This document shows, piece after piece, positions 1-6,570 of a stretch of 7,641 nt of DNA. The stretch is from positions 1-7,641 of the forward strand of contig JAGUWA010000347.1 in the NCBI GenBank assembly GCA_020062605.1, written 5' to 3'. The notes beneath the pieces are model-generated. The model ran no database searches. It was not told where the DNA came from and saw nothing but the letters and a program-made list of their open reading frames with translations. A program made the position numbers and the translations under genes. Position 1 is the stretch's first letter. Each line of letters begins with the position of its first letter. The DNA is from Parvibaculum sp. (lineage in GTDB: Bacteria; Pseudomonadota; Alphaproteobacteria; Parvibaculales; Parvibaculaceae).

Positions 1-12
1 CTCTTCCGATCT
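1..12. other. Probable Illumina adapter remnant at contig end
   Basis: The first 12 bases, CTCTTCCGATCT, are identical to the 3' end of the standard Illumina read adapter (the part next to the insert). They sit flush with the left edge of the window, where untrimmed adapter is expected in an assembled contig. The reading frame of the E2 gene stays open through them, but the residues they encode (Leu-Pro-Ile) should not be trusted as genomic. A chance match of 12 bases exactly at the edge is possible but unlikely. Confidence 0.85.
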
Positions 13-908
13 CGAAGGGCGAACGCGTTTTCGCTTCGCCGCTTGCGCGCCGCATCGCCGCGCAACAGGGGATCGATCTTGCTTCCGTCGAGGGGTCGGG
101 GCCACGCGGACGCATCGTGAAGGCCGATCTCGAGGGCGCGTCGAAAACGGCACCCCGAAAAGAGGCGGCAGGCGCCGCCGCTCCGGTGCCGGGTATCGAT
201 CCGCGCGCTTTCTACGACAAGGATTCCTACGAGGAAGTGCCGCTGGACGGTATGCGCAAGACCATCGCGCGCCGTCTCACCCAGTCGATGCAGGAAATCC
301 CGCATTTCTATCTGACCATCGACTGCGAGCTCGACGAACTTCTCGTCGCGCGCAAGAAGCTCAACGAGGAAGCGGGCGAGGGCGTGAAGCTCTCCGTGAA
401 CGATTTTCTCGTCCGTGCCGCGGCCCTCGCGCTGATCAAGGTGCCGGATGCGAATGTGAGTTTCGCGGGCAACGCGCTCCTGAAACACAAGTCGGCCGAT
501 GTCGGTATTGCCGTCGCTCTCGACGGCGGCCTCATCACGCCGATTATCCGGCATGCAGAGAAGAAGGGGCTGGCGGAGATATCGGAAGAGGCGAAGTCGC
601 TCGCCGCGCGCGCTCGCGACAAGAAGCTGAAGCCATCGGAATATGAAGGCGGCAGCTTCTCGATCTCGAACCTCGGCATGTTCGGCATCAAGCACTTCAC
701 CGCCGTCATCAATCCGCCTCAGGCCGCTATCCTCGCCGTCGGCAAGGGCGAGGAACGGCCGGTTGTGAGAAGCGGCAAACTCGAAATAGCGAACGTGATG
801 ACGGTCACCTTGTCCTGCGACCATCGCGCCATCGACGGCGCGCTCGGCGCGCGCTTCCTCGAGGCTTTCAAGGCCTATGTGGAATATCCCGCAAGGATGC
901 TGATGTGA
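3..908 (+). CDS. pdhC: Pyruvate dehydrogenase E2, dihydrolipoamide acetyltransferase (5' truncated)
   Basis: This is the C-terminal part of the E2 subunit, which transfers the acetyl group from its lipoyl arm to CoA in the cytoplasmic pyruvate dehydrogenase complex. The frame is open from the left edge, and genuine sequence probably begins near base 13. Bases 27-131 encode a peripheral subunit-binding domain (VFASPLARRIA, then GSGPRGRIVKADLE), the docking site for E1/E3. An Ala/Pro-rich linker follows, and from about base 225 comes the catalytic acetyltransferase domain. That domain contains SNLGMFGIKHFTAVINPPQA and the active-site motif DHRAIDGA, with the catalytic His codon at 822-824 and the Asp at 834-836. 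The lipoyl domain(s) would lie upstream, outside the window. The GTG at 117 is internal and not a start, because homologous sequence precedes it. The stop TGA (906-908) shares a base with the lpdA ATG. The pyruvate assignment, rather than 2-oxoglutarate or branched-chain, rests on the PDH-like catalytic domain and the lpdA/lipA context. Confidence 0.93.
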   Translation, partial: LPISKGERVFASPLARRIAAQQGIDLASVEGSGPRGRIVKADLEGASKTAPRKEAAGAAAPVPGIDPRAFYDKDSYEEVPLDGMRKTIARRLTQSMQEIPHFYLTIDCELDELLVARKKLNEEAGEGVKLSVNDFLVRAAALALIKVPDANVSFAGNALLKHKSADVGIAVALDGGLITPIIRHAEKKGLAEISEEAKSLAARARDKKLKPSEYEGGSFSISNLGMFGIKHFTAVINPPQAAILAVGKGEERPVVRSGKLEIANVMTVTLSCDHRAIDGALGARFLEAFKAYVEYPARMLM

Positions 909-2305
909 TGGCCGAGCAATACGATGTCGTCGTAATCGGTTCCGGCCCCGGCGGTTATGTCGCCGCGATCCGCGCCGCGCAGCTCGGCCTCAAGGCCGCG
1001 GTCGTGGAGCGCGATGCGCTGGGCGGTATTTGTCTGAACTGGGGATGTATTCCGACCAAGGCGCTGCTTCGCTCGGCGGAAATCTACGAGACCTTGCATC
1101 GCCTCGACGAGTTCGGCCTCAAGGCCGAGAAGGTGAGCTTCGATGCCGAAGCGGTGGTAACCCGCAGCCGCAATGTCGCCGCGCAGCTTTCGAATGGCGT
1201 CAAGTTCCTGATGAAGAAGAACAAGATCGATGTCATCGAAGGAACGGGAAAGCTTGCCGGAGAAGGAAAGATCGCGGTCGAGACGAAGGACGGCAAGACG
1301 AACGAGATCACGGCGAAGAACATCATCCTCGCGACCGGCGCGCGGGCACGCACCATCGCGGGGCTCGAACCGGACGGCAAGACGATCTGGACCTATCGCG
1401 AGGCCATGGTCCCGAAGGCGATCCCGAAATCGCTGATCGTTATCGGCTCAGGCGCCATCGGCATCGAGTTCGCGAGCTTCTACCGCGCTTTCGGCGCCGG
1501 GGTGACGGTCGTGGAGGTGCTGGATCGCATCCTGCCGGTCGAGGACGAGGAGATTTCGAAGGAAGCCGCGCGCGCGTTCAAGAAGCGCGGCATCCGTATT
1601 CTCACCGGCGCAAAAATCGAGAAAACGGACATCTCCGGCAAAGGCGCGAAGATCACAGTGACCGTTGGTGACAAGACCGAGACGCTTGAAGCCGAAAAAC
1701 TCATCTCCGCCGTCGGCATTGTCGGCAATGTCGAGAACATCGGCCTGGAGAAGGCGGGCGTGAAGGTCGAGAAGACGCATGTCGTCGTCAACGAATGGCT
1801 GGAGACGGGCGCGAAGGGTGTCTACGCCATCGGCGATCTCGTTGGCCCGCCCTGGCTCGCGCACAAGGCAAGCCACGAAGGCATCCTGGCCGCCGAGCGC
1901 ATTGCCGGCGTCAAGGGCCTTCATCCCATCGACCCGCGCCGCATCCCAGGCTGCACCTATTCGACGCCGCAGATCGCCAGCGTCGGCCTGACGGAAGCCA
2001 AGGCGAAGGAACAGGGATACGAGGTCAGGGTCGGCCGGTTTCCCTTCCGCGCCAACGGCAAGGCCATTGCGCTGGGCGAAACGGAAGGCTTCGTCAAGAC
2101 CGTCTTCGACGCGAAGACGGGCGAGCTCCTCGGCGCGCATATGATCGGCGCGGAAGTGACGGAACTCATCCAAGGTTATGGTGTTGCCATGACGCTGGAG
2201 ACGACCGAGGCCGAACTCATGCAGGCCGTGTTTCCGCACCCCACTTTGTCGGAAATGATGGGCGAAGCGGTGCTCGATGCCTACGGGCGGGTCCTCCATA
2301 CTTGA
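908..2305 (+). CDS. lpdA: Dihydrolipoamide dehydrogenase (E3)
   Basis: E3 is the FAD- and NAD-dependent flavoprotein that reoxidises dihydrolipoyl groups on E2, producing NADH. The protein has 465 residues, the usual family length. The N-terminal FAD-binding motif GSGPGG is at residues 11-16. The redox disulfide motif GGICLNWGC has Cys42 and Cys47. The NAD-binding Rossmann motif GSGAIG is near residues 180-185, a YAIGD FAD contact lies before the C-terminal domain, and the C-terminal HPTLSE motif supplies His444 and Glu449 for the partner active site of the dimer. I chose ATG 908 over the GTG three bases upstream because it gives the usual MAEQYDVVVIG start and overlaps the pdhC stop as TGATG. 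An AAGGA at 893-897 lies ten bases upstream. The one-base overlap implies translational coupling to pdhC in one operon, so this is most likely the PDH-dedicated E3. Confidence 0.96.
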   Translation: MAEQYDVVVIGSGPGGYVAAIRAAQLGLKAAVVERDALGGICLNWGCIPTKALLRSAEIYETLHRLDEFGLKAEKVSFDAEAVVTRSRNVAAQLSNGVKFLMKKNKIDVIEGTGKLAGEGKIAVETKDGKTNEITAKNIILATGARARTIAGLEPDGKTIWTYREAMVPKAIPKSLIVIGSGAIGIEFASFYRAFGAGVTVVEVLDRILPVEDEEISKEAARAFKKRGIRILTGAKIEKTDISGKGAKITVTVGDKTETLEAEKLISAVGIVGNVENIGLEKAGVKVEKTHVVVNEWLETGAKGVYAIGDLVGPPWLAHKASHEGILAAERIAGVKGLHPIDPRRIPGCTYSTPQIASVGLTEAKAKEQGYEVRVGRFPFRANGKAIALGETEGFVKTVFDAKTGELLGAHMIGAEVTELIQGYGVAMTLETTEAELMQAVFPHPTLSEMMGEAVLDAYGRVLHT

Positions 2306-2319
2306 TCCTTTGCGAGGAA

Positions 2320-2338
2320 CGGAAGGTCAAAGCTTCCG
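2320..2338 (+). terminator. Small hairpin after lpdA, possible weak terminator or attenuator
   Basis: CGGAAG (2320-2325) and CTTCCG (2333-2338) form a perfect 6-bp stem with a 7-base loop, starting 14 bases after the lpdA stop. No T-run follows, so it is not a canonical intrinsic terminator. It may only stabilise the 3' end of the pdh message or be chance in GC-rich DNA. Confidence 0.25.
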
Positions 2339-2376
2339 CTTGACGCGGACATCGCGGCGCTGCACTTCTATTCCTC

Positions 2377-3111
2377 ATGTTCGATCTTTTCCTGCAGCCA
2401 GAAAACTGGGCAAGCCTCGCAACGCTGACGATCCTCGAGATCGTTCTCGGCGTCGACAATCTCATTTTCCTGTCGATCCTCGCTTCGTGGCTGCCCGCCC
2501 ATCAGCAGAAGCTCGGGCGGCGGCTCGGCCTCGGCGCAGCGGTTGTGACCCGTTTGCTTCTTCTGGCCTCCGCCGCATGGATCGTGACGCTCACGGAGCC
2601 CGTCTTCGATTTCGGCGAGTACGAGATCTCCTGGCGCGACCTCTTGCTGCTCGCCGGCGGCCTTTTCCTGATGGCGAAGGCAACGACCGAAATTCACCAC
2701 GCGGTGGAAGGTGAAACGCAGGAGGCGACCGGCAAGACAGTTGCGACAGCCGGCCTGATGAGCGTTGTTCTGCAGATCGCGATCATCGACATCGTGTTTT
2801 CCTTCGACACGGTGATGACGGCGGTGGGGATGTCCGATCATTTTCCCATCATGGCGGTTGCCGTGATCGTGGCGGTCATCGTCATGATCTTCGCGGCGGA
2901 ACCGGTAAGCGCGTTTGTCGGGCAGCACCCGACGGTGAAGATGCTTGCGCTGAGCTTCCTGATCCTGATCGGTGTCGCCCTGATCGCGGACGGACTGCAC
3001 TTCCACATCCCGAAGGGTTATCTCTACTTCGCGGTCGCGTTCTCCGTGATGGTCGAAATGCTGAACCTCTGGGCGAGGAAAAATCGGAGGCAGCGCGCTC
3101 CGGGCGCCTGA
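2377..3111 (+). CDS. TerC family integral membrane protein
   Basis: A 244-residue polytopic inner-membrane protein of the TerC family (the YgdQ/YoaE N-terminal type). Named members are linked to tellurite resistance or metal-ion (often manganese) export, but many are uncharacterised. The sequence shows about seven hydrophobic segments and the two acidic family signatures inside them: EIVLGVDNLIFLS at residues 21-33 (Glu21, Asp27) and IDIVFSFDTVMTAVG at 137-151 (Asp138, Asp144). It also has the conserved C-terminal stretch HPTVKMLALSFLILIG and ends in a short basic tail (RKNRRQR). The start MFDLFLQPENWASLATLTILE is typical of the family. No recognisable Shine-Dalgarno sequence precedes the ATG. 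Its transported substrate cannot be read from the sequence, and it has no obvious link to the PDH genes beside it. Confidence 0.9.
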   Translation: MFDLFLQPENWASLATLTILEIVLGVDNLIFLSILASWLPAHQQKLGRRLGLGAAVVTRLLLLASAAWIVTLTEPVFDFGEYEISWRDLLLLAGGLFLMAKATTEIHHAVEGETQEATGKTVATAGLMSVVLQIAIIDIVFSFDTVMTAVGMSDHFPIMAVAVIVAVIVMIFAAEPVSAFVGQHPTVKMLALSFLILIGVALIADGLHFHIPKGYLYFAVAFSVMVEMLNLWARKNRRQRAPGA

Positions 3112-3154
3112 ACCCGGCAAAGGGGGGAAGTATTTGGAGGATCGTTCGGCCAGG

Positions 3155-3948
3155 ATGCCGAAGAACGCGGTCGTCGTTCTTCTGGACAGCCTCAACCGGC
3201 ACATGCTCGGCGCCTATGGCGGGCAGGAATTGCAACGCCCAATCTCGACCGCTTCATGCTCTTCGTCGACGAGTTCGATCCGCACGAACCCTTCGACACG
3301 CCGGAGCCCTGCGCCTCGATGTACGATCCGGATTGGGAGGGCGCGCATCTCATCTGGCCGCCTTACGCCGACGGCGGCGTTGCGCCGGGCACCTGCGATG
3401 CGCTGACGACGAGCGTCGACCTCTTCGCGACGCTGGCCGATCTGTTCGGCGTGGAGGTTCGCCAGCGCACGCATGGCCGTTCGCTTCTGCCGCTGATGCA
3501 TGGCAAGGCGGAGAAAATCCGGGACTGGCTTCTCACCGGCATCCGGGGACGGGAAGTCCATTATGTCGACGGCCGCTACAAATACGCGCGGGGGCCTGCG
3601 GGCGACAACGCGCCGCTCAGCATGATGTCGAACCGCTGGTCGACCATGCCGACTCATTTCCTGAAGCGCGAACAGGAATTGCCGCTGCCGGACGAGCGGG
3701 CCTTTCTGGACCGCATGCCGGGAAGCAAGGTGCCTGTCATTCATCAGCAATGGCAGAAGGGAGACATGCTGCCTTACTGGGCGCTGACGCGCTTTTCGGG
3801 GCACCATCTCTACGCTATCTAGGACGATCCGGGAGAGAGCCGGAACCTTGCCGGATCGAATCTCGAAATGGACCTGGCGGAGCGGCTGCGACAGGCACTC
3901 TTGGAGCTCGGGGCGCCCGAAAGCCAGTTCCAGCGGCTTGGATCGTAA
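3155..3948 (+). pseudogene. Degenerate sulfatase (alkaline-phosphatase superfamily) remnant
   Basis: This is the remnant of a sulfatase, an enzyme class that hydrolyses sulfate esters. The start MPKNAVVVLLDSLNRHMLGAYGG (ATG 3155) is the N-terminal metal-site strand of the family. The frame is lost near 3231/3232. Adding one base there restores the family motif TPNLDRF and joins the other frame. PNLDRF then runs straight into LFVDEFDPHEPFDTPEP near 3253-3262, skipping the roughly 100-residue region that should carry the formylglycine motif CxPxR. Around 3367-3381, WPPY joins GVAPGTCDALTT, skipping the segment that normally carries the second metal-binding part (DHGxxxGE). A TAG at 3820-3822 interrupts the C-terminal domain, after which homologous-looking sequence (DDPGESRNLAG) continues in frame to TAA 3946-3948. 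The remnant encodes about 264 residues, against roughly 480-520 for intact relatives. Both catalytic segments are gone, so it cannot be a working sulfatase. The exact deletion borders are inferred from my memory of the family and not from an alignment. Confidence 0.85.
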
Positions 3949-4002
3949 AAGAGCTGGCGGCGGATAGCATTTGCTTAACGATTGCGGTCTTAGCCTCCAT
4001 CG

Positions 4003-4008
4003 AGGAGG
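4003..4008 (+). promoter_or_regulatory. Strong Shine-Dalgarno that fixes the PAS gene start
   Basis: AGGAGG lies eight bases before GTG 4017, close to ideal spacing. It is the strongest ribosome binding site in the window. It shows that translation of the downstream gene begins at 4017, and not at the far upstream ATG (3216) where the same frame happens to be open across the sulfatase remnant. Confidence 0.8.
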
Positions 4009-4016
4009 AGTGGCTC

Positions 4017-4520
4017 GTGACGACGAAGACAGATGTGCAGCCGGCCGGCAGGGGCATTGACTACTCGGTTGTCGAAGCCGACGAACCGCGTCACCCTCAT
4101 TGCCGCAATTTGCTGGATTACTGGAAGGCACGCCTCCAGCCCGACGGCGTCATGCTGCGGGCGGACTTCAACCCGCTCGATATCCCGCGTACGATGGGCG
4201 GCATGTTCGTTGTCGAGCCCGTGAATGGCGGCACCGACATGCGGTACCGGCTGGTTGGCAGCGAAAACGAGGAACGCCTCGGCCAAAAGTTTACCGGCAA
4301 ACTCTTCTCGGACTGCTATTCGCCGGAGATGGCCAGCGATCAGACCGCATTTCACAACCGCATTATCGAGACGTGCCGCCCTGCATGCTTGCGGGGGTAT
4401 TTCATCGGTGTGGATCTCGAACACGTGCACTACGAGGCGATCTACCTTCCGGTCCGGACGGAGGACGGCGGCATGCAGGTCATCGGCGGTCTCTACGAAC
4501 TGCCGGCCGAGAAAGGCTGA
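4017..4520 (+). CDS. PAS_5-like domain protein, function unknown
   Basis: A 167-residue soluble protein with a GTG start behind a strong AGGAGG. It matches the pattern of the alphaproteobacterial PAS_5 (DUF1488-era hypothetical) proteins. It has an N-terminal helix CRNLLDYWKARLQPDGVMLRADFNP, then IPRTMGGMFVVEP, then the PAS-like core with TDMRYRLVGSENEERLGQKFTGK. The C-terminal strands (LEHVHYEAIYLPV, then GGMQVIGGLYEL) complete the fold. No signal peptide, membrane segment or output domain (kinase, GGDEF) is present, so it is a stand-alone PAS module. Ligand and role are unknown. Family members are often annotated only as PAS domain-containing proteins. It has no clear functional tie to its neighbours. 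The family assignment is made by eye from the layout of conserved blocks. Confidence 0.75.
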   Translation: MTTKTDVQPAGRGIDYSVVEADEPRHPHCRNLLDYWKARLQPDGVMLRADFNPLDIPRTMGGMFVVEPVNGGTDMRYRLVGSENEERLGQKFTGKLFSDCYSPEMASDQTAFHNRIIETCRPACLRGYFIGVDLEHVHYEAIYLPVRTEDGGMQVIGGLYELPAEKG

Positions 4521-4536
4521 CCCCCCGAAATCGGCC
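4505..4536 (+). terminator. Inverted repeat at the end of the PAS gene, weak terminator candidate
   Basis: GGCCGA (4505-4510) and TCGGCC (4531-4536) are perfect inverted repeats separated by 20 bases, spanning the PAS stop codon (4518-4520). AAATTT follows the second arm. The loop is long and the stem short, so termination here is only a possibility. Confidence 0.2.
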
Positions 4537-4540
4537 AAAT

Positions 4541-4568
4541 TTGCTTGAATCGGGCCAAGCGGTTATCC
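4541..4568 (+). promoter_or_regulatory. Possible promoter for lipA
   Basis: In the 79-base gap between the PAS gene and lipA, TTGCTT (4541-4546) and TTATCC (4563-4568) are spaced 16 bases apart and could be -35 and -10 elements. Each matches the consensus only partly. The placement, 32 bases before the lipA ATG, fits a separate promoter for the lipA pair. No other feature is visible in this gap. Confidence 0.2.
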
Positions 4569-4599
4569 ATGTCCAGTCAGGCAAACGGTATCCGAGTTC

Positions 4600-5565
4600 A
4601 TGGTCACGATCGTAGATACGCTGAAGCCGGGCGCGGCAAAGCCCCGGCACCCCGAAAAGGCAAAGCGTCCCGACACGCCCGTGCTGCGCAAGCCGGAGTG
4701 GATCCGCGTCAAGGCGCCGGGGTCCCCGGTTTATGCCGAGACGAAGCAGGTCGTCCGGGAGAACAACCTCGTCACGGTTTGCGAGGAAGCCGGCTGTCCC
4801 AACATCGGTGAATGCTGGACCAAGAAGCACGCCACCATGATGATCATGGGCGATACCTGCACGCGCGCCTGTTCCTTCTGCAACGTGAAGACGGGTCTTC
4901 CCGCGCCGCTCGATGCGCAGGAGCCCGAGAATGTCGCAAAGGCCGTTGCAAAGCTCGGCCTTCGTCACGTCGTCATTACTTCCGTCGACCGCGACGATCT
5001 TGCGGACGGTGGCGCGCAGCATTTCGTCGAGGTGATCGAAGCGATCCGCCACCACTCTCCGGGCACGACCATCGAAATCCTGACGCCGGACTTCCTGCGC
5101 AAGGAAGGCGCGCTGGAGAAGGTCGTCGCGGCGAGGCCCGACGTCTTCAACCACAATCTCGAGACTGTACCGCGCCTCTATCTCGGTATCCGGCCGGGCG
5201 CGCGCTACTTCCACTCCCTGCGCCTGCTGCAGCGCGTGAAGGAACTCGATCCGACGATCTTCACCAAATCCGGCATCATGGTCGGTCTTGGCGAGGCGCG
5301 CGAGGAAGTGCTGCAGGTGATGGACGACATGCGTTCCGCCTCGATCGACTTTTTGACGATCGGGCAATATCTGCAGCCGACGCGGAAGCACGCCGCCATC
5401 GACCGCTTCGTGACGCCGGAGGAATTCAAATCCTATGAGCGCATCGCGCGGACCAAGGGCTTCCTGCTTGTCTCCGCAAGCCCGCTGACGCGTTCTTCCT
5501 ATCACGCGGATGAGGACTTCGTCCGACTCCGCGAGGCGCGCCAGGCGACGCTCGTACGAGGCTGA
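4600..5565 (+). CDS. lipA: Lipoyl synthase
   Basis: A radical-SAM enzyme that inserts two sulfur atoms into the octanoyl chain on lipoyl domains, completing the cofactor used by PdhC upstream. The length of 321 residues is normal. The auxiliary-cluster cysteines are Cys61, Cys66 and Cys72 (CEEAGCPNIGEC). The radical-SAM cluster motif CTRACSFC gives Cys87, Cys91 and Cys94. The C-terminal RSSY motif, whose serine ligates the auxiliary cluster, is at residues 298-301. The start MVTIVDTLKPG is the first possible start after an in-frame stop at 4546-4548. Its Shine-Dalgarno is weak. Seven bases separate its stop from the next gene, so the two are probably co-transcribed. The gene order near pdhC-lpdA reflects the shared lipoate pathway. 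Confidence 0.97.
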   Translation: MVTIVDTLKPGAAKPRHPEKAKRPDTPVLRKPEWIRVKAPGSPVYAETKQVVRENNLVTVCEEAGCPNIGECWTKKHATMMIMGDTCTRACSFCNVKTGLPAPLDAQEPENVAKAVAKLGLRHVVITSVDRDDLADGGAQHFVEVIEAIRHHSPGTTIEILTPDFLRKEGALEKVVAARPDVFNHNLETVPRLYLGIRPGARYFHSLRLLQRVKELDPTIFTKSGIMVGLGEAREEVLQVMDDMRSASIDFLTIGQYLQPTRKHAAIDRFVTPEEFKSYERIARTKGFLLVSASPLTRSSYHADEDFVRLREARQATLVRG

Positions 5566-5572
5566 TGTTTCC

Positions 5573-6073
5573 ATGACGGCGCATGAGAAAACCCGCGACG
5601 TTCCCTACGCGGCGGAAGATATGTTTGCGCTTGTCGCCGCCGTCGACCGCTATCCCGATTTTCTGCCCTGGTGCAGCGGCGCGCGGATCAGGCGCCGCGA
5701 GAAAATCGACGACAAGGAAGTTCTGCTTGCCGACCTTATCGTTTCCTACAAGGTGTTCCGTGAGCAGTTCACGAGCCGCGTGACGCTCGATCCGGAAGCG
5801 GGGCTCATTGATGTCGGCTACGTGCAGGGGCCGTTCAGCTACCTCCACAACAAATGGCAGTTCGAAACCCTGCCCGAAGGCGGCTGCCGCATCCACTTCT
5901 TCATCGATTTCGAGTTTCGAAGCGCGACGCTGCAAAAAATGATGGGCGCCATGTTTGCGAAAGCATTCGGGAAGATGATGCAGGCATTTGTCGACCGCGC
6001 CGATGAACTCTATGGCGGCAGGCGCAGCTCGCCTTCTTTCGAATCCGGGGCGCCGGTTCCGTCCTCGGAATAG
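5573..6073 (+). CDS. Coq10/RatA-type START (SRPBCC) domain protein
   Basis: A 166-residue cytoplasmic protein of the polyketide cyclase/START family that includes yeast Coq10 and bacterial RatA. Members bind a hydrophobic ligand, thought to be ubiquinone in Coq10, and support respiratory electron transfer. Annotation as a type II toxin (RatA) is common but doubtful outside E. coli. The visible family blocks are VDRYPDFLPWCSGARI near residues 25-40, GPFSYLHNKWQFETLP in the middle and FFIDFEFRSATLQKMMGAMF in the last third. The final 20 residues or so are a Ser/Pro-rich tail. I chose ATG 5573 because family homology begins there, and an ACGAGG sequence ends at 5561. The ATG at 5510 lies inside lipA and adds a tail that is only lipA in another frame. 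The gene ends two bases from the convergent cinA stop. Confidence 0.88.
   Translation: MTAHEKTRDVPYAAEDMFALVAAVDRYPDFLPWCSGARIRRREKIDDKEVLLADLIVSYKVFREQFTSRVTLDPEAGLIDVGYVQGPFSYLHNKWQFETLPEGGCRIHFFIDFEFRSATLQKMMGAMFAKAFGKMMQAFVDRADELYGGRRSSPSFESGAPVPSSE
6041..6059. terminator. Hairpin near the convergent gene ends, possible bidirectional terminator
   Basis: GAA-T-CCGG (6041-6048) pairs with CCGG-TTC (6053-6059) across a GGCG loop, with one bulged T, inside the last codons of the Coq10-like gene. It is the only hairpin I noticed near the junction of the two convergent operons, which are separated by two bases. No T-run follows on either strand, so a terminator role is weakly supported. Confidence 0.22.
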
Positions 6074-6075
6074 AC

Positions 6076-6570
6076 CTACATCATCCGCCGCACGAGATTG
6101 AGCGCCGTCTCGACGCTCTTCATGCGTATTTCGTCGCGTCCGATATCGCCGAACAACTGCATCTCGTGAAGGATGCTGCGGCCGCTACGCGCCGCTCCGA
6201 AATGGACGAGGCCCACGGGCTTCATCGGGGTGCCGCCGCCGGGCCCGGCAATGCCGGTCACAGAAACGGCGATGTGCCCGCGCGAATTCTTCAGTGCACC
6301 CTCGGCCATGGCGCGCGCGACGGGCTCCGATACGGCGCCGAAATCGGCGATGAGGTCGTCCGGCACGTCCAGCATGTCGCGTTTGGCTTCGTTCGAGTAA
6401 ACGACAAACCCGCGTTCGACGACATCCGAAGAGCCGGCGATATCGGTCAGCAATGCCGCGATCAGCCCGCCCGTGCAGCTTTCGGCCGTGACGATCTTGA
6501 GCTTTGCCTCTCGCGCATCGGCGAGGGTGAGTTCGGCGAGGTGAATGAGACGCCGGGGAAAGATGCTCAT
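6076..6570 (-). CDS. pncC: CinA C-terminal-type protein, nicotinamide-nucleotide amidohydrolase
   Basis: A 164-residue single-domain CinA-family protein. Such proteins deamidate nicotinamide mononucleotide to nicotinate mononucleotide in pyridine-nucleotide recycling. The motifs are TAESCTGG at residues 28-35 (Ser31 is the likely nucleophile), GFVVYSNEAK at 54-63 and SVTGIAGPGGGT at 103-114. The N-terminal MoaB/MogA-like domain of full-length CinA is absent, and the length fits the stand-alone form, so this is not a truncation. I chose ATG 6570 because it overlaps the pgpA stop by four bases (ATGA) and begins just before the homology. The open frame upstream is only pgpA read in another frame. 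There is no Shine-Dalgarno, so translation probably depends on coupling to pgpA. It is often annotated as competence/damage-inducible protein A (cinA). Enzyme activity is inferred from the family. Confidence 0.92.
   Translation of the reverse strand: MSIFPRRLIHLAELTLADAREAKLKIVTAESCTGGLIAALLTDIAGSSDVVERGFVVYSNEAKRDMLDVPDDLIADFGAVSEPVARAMAEGALKNSRGHIAVSVTGIAGPGGGTPMKPVGLVHFGAARSGRSILHEMQLFGDIGRDEIRMKSVETALNLVRRMM

Noticed and set aside
1448..2299. Minus-strand open frame of 283 codons opposite lpdA
   Set aside because: lpdA is certain from its motifs. The antisense translation is His/Asp/Arg-rich without family features, as expected for shadow frames in high-GC DNA.
2368..3204. Minus-strand open frame of 278 codons opposite the TerC gene
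   Set aside because: The translation is His/Arg/Asp-rich, the mirror of hydrophobic TerC codons, with no recognisable domain.
3112..4016. Insertion sequence or transposon as the cause of the sulfatase disruption
   Set aside because: I found no transposase fragment, terminal inverted repeats or target-site duplication. The lesions look like deletions and point changes.
3214..4131. Minus-strand open frame of 305 codons across the sulfatase remnant
   Set aside because: It is opposite recognisable sulfatase and PAS coding sequence and has no domain of its own. Its length is explained by high GC.
4480..5574. Long minus-strand open frame of 364 codons opposite lipA
   Set aside because: It lies almost exactly over lipA, which has every conserved motif. 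The minus-strand translation shows no recognisable domain and is a GC-rich codon shadow.
5573..6073. Reading the RatA-like protein as half of a toxin-antitoxin system
   Set aside because: No small partner gene sits beside it. The neighbours are lipA and a convergent operon, and the Coq10-like housekeeping role fits the locus better.
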